Below, piece by piece: positions 62,334 to 64,000 of a stretch of DNA of 64,000 nucleotides. The notes beneath the pieces were generated by a model that was not told the DNA's origin, did not search any database, and saw only the letters and a list, made by a program, of their open reading frames with translations. Made by a program: the position numbers and the translations under genes. This stretch comes from Bacillus thuringiensis (GTDB taxonomy: Bacteria > Bacillota > Bacilli > Bacillales > Bacillaceae_G), in contig NZ_CP012099.1 of the NCBI RefSeq assembly GCF_001182785.1, forward strand, positions 2,354,501-2,418,500, written 5' to 3'. The number at the start of each line of letters is the position of its first letter. Positions within the stretch are counted from its first letter, which is position 1.

Positions 62334-62618
62334 TTACCAATTTTTCCTTTTACAATGGCAACAAATAAAGAAACAATTACAGCGACACTTATTTCGTTTA
62401 GAACACCAATCATCATCACGATGACACTTTTCTTTAGATTTCCACCAGTCATCATCACGATGACACTTTTCTTTAGATTTCCACCAGTCATCATCACGAT
62501 GACACTTTTCTTTAGATTTCCACCAGTCATCATCACGATGACACTTTTCTTTAGATTTCCACCAATCATCACAACAATGCTTTTTCTGAGAACTCCAGCA
62601 ATCATTTTTCCAAGACAT
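62334..62618 (-). CDS. Cys/Trp-rich protein with four 13-residue tandem repeats, probable spore-surface protein
   Basis: This 94-residue protein (MSWKNDCWSSQKKHCC...) contains four copies of WWKSKEKCHRDDD in a row, then a Cys-rich basic end (CSKRNKCRCNCFFICCHCKRKNW). Such short, Cys- and charge-rich repeat proteins are typical of Bacillus spore coat or exosporium layers, where Cys cross-link; that role is inferred. The ATG at 62618 has AAAGGAGG about nine bases before it. A SigK-like -10, CATAGAATA, lies on the minus strand at 62651-62659. The matching plus-strand frame (62205-62711) is its shadow. Confidence 0.75.
   Translation of the reverse strand: MSWKNDCWSSQKKHCCDDWWKSKEKCHRDDDWWKSKEKCHRDDDWWKSKEKCHRDDDWWKSKEKCHRDDDWCSKRNKCRCNCFFICCHCKRKNW
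62411..62566 (-). repeat. Four tandem 39-bp repeats
   Basis: Units start at 62411, 62450, 62489 and 62528, nearly identical at DNA level, and encode the 13-residue repeat. A degenerate partial unit follows at 62567. Confidence 0.92.
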
Positions 62619-63156
62619 TCATTTCTACCTCCTTTTAATAGTGTTCATATTATTCTATGTTTTAATAAAAAAATGGCTTGTTTATTAACCTACTATTTTC
62701 CTTTTATATGATAGAGTATTTTCTACTAGATATAGAGTTCATACAAACAATGCTAATTTTTAAGAGATAATAGACAGAACTACTAGTTATGGTATTTTCC
62801 CATGAACATTTGTTAAAGAAAACATTCTGATTATAAATAATATCTTATTTTGGAGTACACTTCTCTGAATGTATATTTCACAATAGCGAAGGAAAAACGG
62901 GTGCGTCTTTCGGGGAGAGGGGGGCCTATTAAAAGAAAAAAGATTTGTTTTAGAAAGTGGATCTAAACATTAAATACAGCAGAATCCAACTCTCCTCATT
63001 AAACAACATATTAATTATGAGAGGTCTGTTTTTATAATTAATAATGAAAAGAGTGTTTAGTACAAGTGTTTGTTTTTTTCTTTCTATGTTTTTGCCTCGT
63101 ACCCTTTTAAGCAAGTGGACATACTTTATTAATAGAAAGGATTAGGGGGTGAGGTT
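62619..63156. other. Intergenic gap between two divergent spore-surface genes
   Basis: No gene was recognised in about 540 bases. It must hold the promoters of the divergent genes; both sides have a CATANNNTA box (62651-62659 minus, 63120-63128 plus). Confidence 0.4.
63101..63128 (+). promoter_or_regulatory. Candidate SigK promoter
   Basis: AC (63101), 17 bases, CATACTTTA (63120-63128), fitting the AC / CATANNNTA pattern of late mother-cell promoters, 28 bases before the start codon at 63157. Confidence 0.45.
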
Positions 63157-63471
63157 TTGGGGTCTCGATTTAATAATTGTAAAAAGAAGTGTAGATGTAA
63201 ACAGGATGATTGTTGGGATGCTTTCGAAGAGTGTAAAAAAGAACATGAAGAACAAAATAAAAAATGCGATTGTTGCTGTGTTCAAGGAATTAGAGACGAG
63301 CTTAAAAAATTAGTACACAGTGCAGTGCGCATTACTACAACAGGAAATAATTTTGAAGGAACTGTTTCTTCAGTAACTTGTGATGTTGTAAGGCTTGCTA
63401 ATAGTGCTGGCGTAGTTACGGTAATTATATCTGTATGTAAAATTGAAGCTATTGAACTATTGTTGACATAG
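63157..63471 (+). CDS. Cys-rich protein, probable spore coat/exosporium component
   Basis: This 104-residue protein has a Cys- and Lys-rich N-terminal part (NNCKKKCRCKQDDCWDAFEECKKEHEEQNKKCDCCCVQGIRDELKKL) and a C-terminal small beta domain (VRITTTGNNFEGTVSSVTCDVVRLANSAG...VCKIEAIELL). The C-terminal pattern recurs in spore-surface proteins of the B. cereus group as far as I recall. The start is TTG at 63157 with GGGGGTGAGG ahead. The nearby SigK-like promoter supports late mother-cell expression. A terminator follows. Confidence 0.7.
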   Translation: MGSRFNNCKKKCRCKQDDCWDAFEECKKEHEEQNKKCDCCCVQGIRDELKKLVHSAVRITTTGNNFEGTVSSVTCDVVRLANSAGVVTVIISVCKIEAIELLLT

Positions 63472-63495
63472 GAAAAAAGCATAATTATGTTTTTT

Positions 63496-63527
63496 TATAA
63501 AGCCATTCACATGAATGGCTTTATTTT
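63496..63527 (+). terminator. Rho-independent terminator
   Basis: AAAGCCATTC-ACAT-GAATGGCTTT followed by ATTTTAATTT. Confidence 0.72.
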
Positions 63528-63610
63528 AATTTCATATAAAAGGAGAATATATTCTTTATATAGAAATAAGTTTGAGGCTATAAAGAGTGATGTACGAAAG
63601 GAGCATGGAA

Positions 63611-64000
63611 ATGATCAAACTAGAAATCTTTAAAAAATCTGATTTTAAACAATTAATAAACTGGATTAATTCCGAAGAATTTCTAATACAATGGTCAGGA
63701 AATGCCTTCACATTTCCTTTAGACGAACAGCAATTAGAGAAGTATATAGAAAGTGCAAATACACTCGCTTTCAAAGTGGTAGATGAAGAGACTTCAGACG
63801 TTATTGGTCATATTTCGCTTGGGCAAATAGATAATATTAATAAGTCCGCTAGAATTGGAAAAGTATTAGTTGGTAATACAAAGATGAGAGGACGTTCTAT
63901 AGGAAAACATATGATGAAAGCAGTACTTCATATTGCTTTTGACGAATTAAAACTACATAGAGTAACTCTTGATGTGTATGATTTTAATACATCGGCGATT
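63611..64000 (+). CDS. GNAT-family N-acetyltransferase (3'-truncated)
   Basis: The frame opens at ATG 63611 after GAAAGGAG and is still open at the right edge (130 codons). It has an N-terminal LEIFKKSDFKQLINWI, a strand VIGHISLGQID, the acetyl-CoA loop region ARIGKVLVGNTKMRGRSIGKHMMKAVL, and the start of HRVTLDVYDFNTSAI. This is the normal order of a GNAT enzyme; motif A reads GRSIG. It resembles RimI/RimJ-type members. The end is outside the window, and the substrate is unknown. Confidence 0.85.
   Translation, partial: MIKLEIFKKSDFKQLINWINSEEFLIQWSGNAFTFPLDEQQLEKYIESANTLAFKVVDEETSDVIGHISLGQIDNINKSARIGKVLVGNTKMRGRSIGKHMMKAVLHIAFDELKLHRVTLDVYDFNTSAI

Noticed and set aside
62411..62566. Possible CRISPR array
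   Set aside because: Units are head-to-tail 39-bp copies with no spacers and encode a protein repeat.
62205..62711. 168-codon plus-strand frame with repeated FRFPPVIITMTLF units
   Set aside because: It is the complement of the tandem repeat gene on the minus strand, has no ribosome site and only reflects the 39-bp repeats.

Overview
The window looks like a chromosomal segment of a Bacillus cereus-group bacterium (B. thuringiensis / B. cereus type). The support is low-GC DNA with AGGAGG-type ribosome sites, the tail of a kurstakin-type lipopeptide synthetase locus, a SigP/RsiP beta-lactam-response region with a class A beta-lactamase of the Bla1 type, an alpha/beta small acid-soluble spore protein, and a short collagen-like protein carrying an exosporium leader-like N-terminus. 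No rRNA, tRNA or CRISPR array was recognised.

Layout. (1) 1-20.3 kb: a nonribosomal peptide synthetase (NRPS) locus. The first protein is cut by the left edge and contributes one module (predicted Ala). The 4962-residue second protein has four modules (Ser, a non-standard code that fits His, Gln plus epimerisation, Gln plus thioesterase). The predicted order Ala-Ser-His-Gln-Gln equals the C-terminal five residues of kurstakin (acyl-Thr-Gly-Ala-Ser-His-Gln-Gln). An Sfp-type phosphopantetheinyl transferase, apparently starting at ATA, and a type II thioesterase follow. (2) 20.3-32.5 kb: an accessory stretch of short, mostly monocistronic genes: a short-chain dehydrogenase, secreted proteins and lipoproteins, VanZ-like and ASCH-domain proteins, an alpha/beta hydrolase, a spore protein and a YncE-like beta-propeller. 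It contains several decayed reading frames, two of them broken by a single in-frame TAA. (3) 32.9-42.2 kb: a beta-lactam response block with an ECF sigma factor and its membrane anti-sigma factor, three penicillin-binding proteins and a class A beta-lactamase. Four transcription units share the same ECF-type promoter, GGAAC-18 nt-GTCTAT. (4) 42.3-50.1 kb: a GNAT acetyltransferase, YkvS-like, YitT-type and YkuE-type proteins, then an ABC-2 exporter operon with its TetR regulator and a DUF523-DUF1722 protein. A palindromic operator lies just after the promoter. (5) 50.3-58.3 kb: a leucine/isovalerate degradation operon of the B. subtilis yng type with an AMP-forming acyl-CoA synthetase at its end. 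(6) 58.4-64.0 kb: small genes, a complete 1446-bp IS3-family element inserted in the loop of a hairpin, and probable spore-surface genes (collagen-like, Cys/Trp-rich tandem-repeat, Cys-rich), a DivIC-like protein and a GNAT gene cut by the right edge.

Working together: krsB/krsC build the peptide after Sfp-type activation, with the type II thioesterase as proofreader. SigP, when released from RsiP, should drive itself, two of the PBPs and the beta-lactamase. The TetR protein probably represses its own exporter operon. The yng-type operon would take isovaleryl-CoA to acetoacetate and acetyl-CoA. Substrate codes, promoter matches and hairpins were read by eye; family names come from remembered motifs, not from searches.
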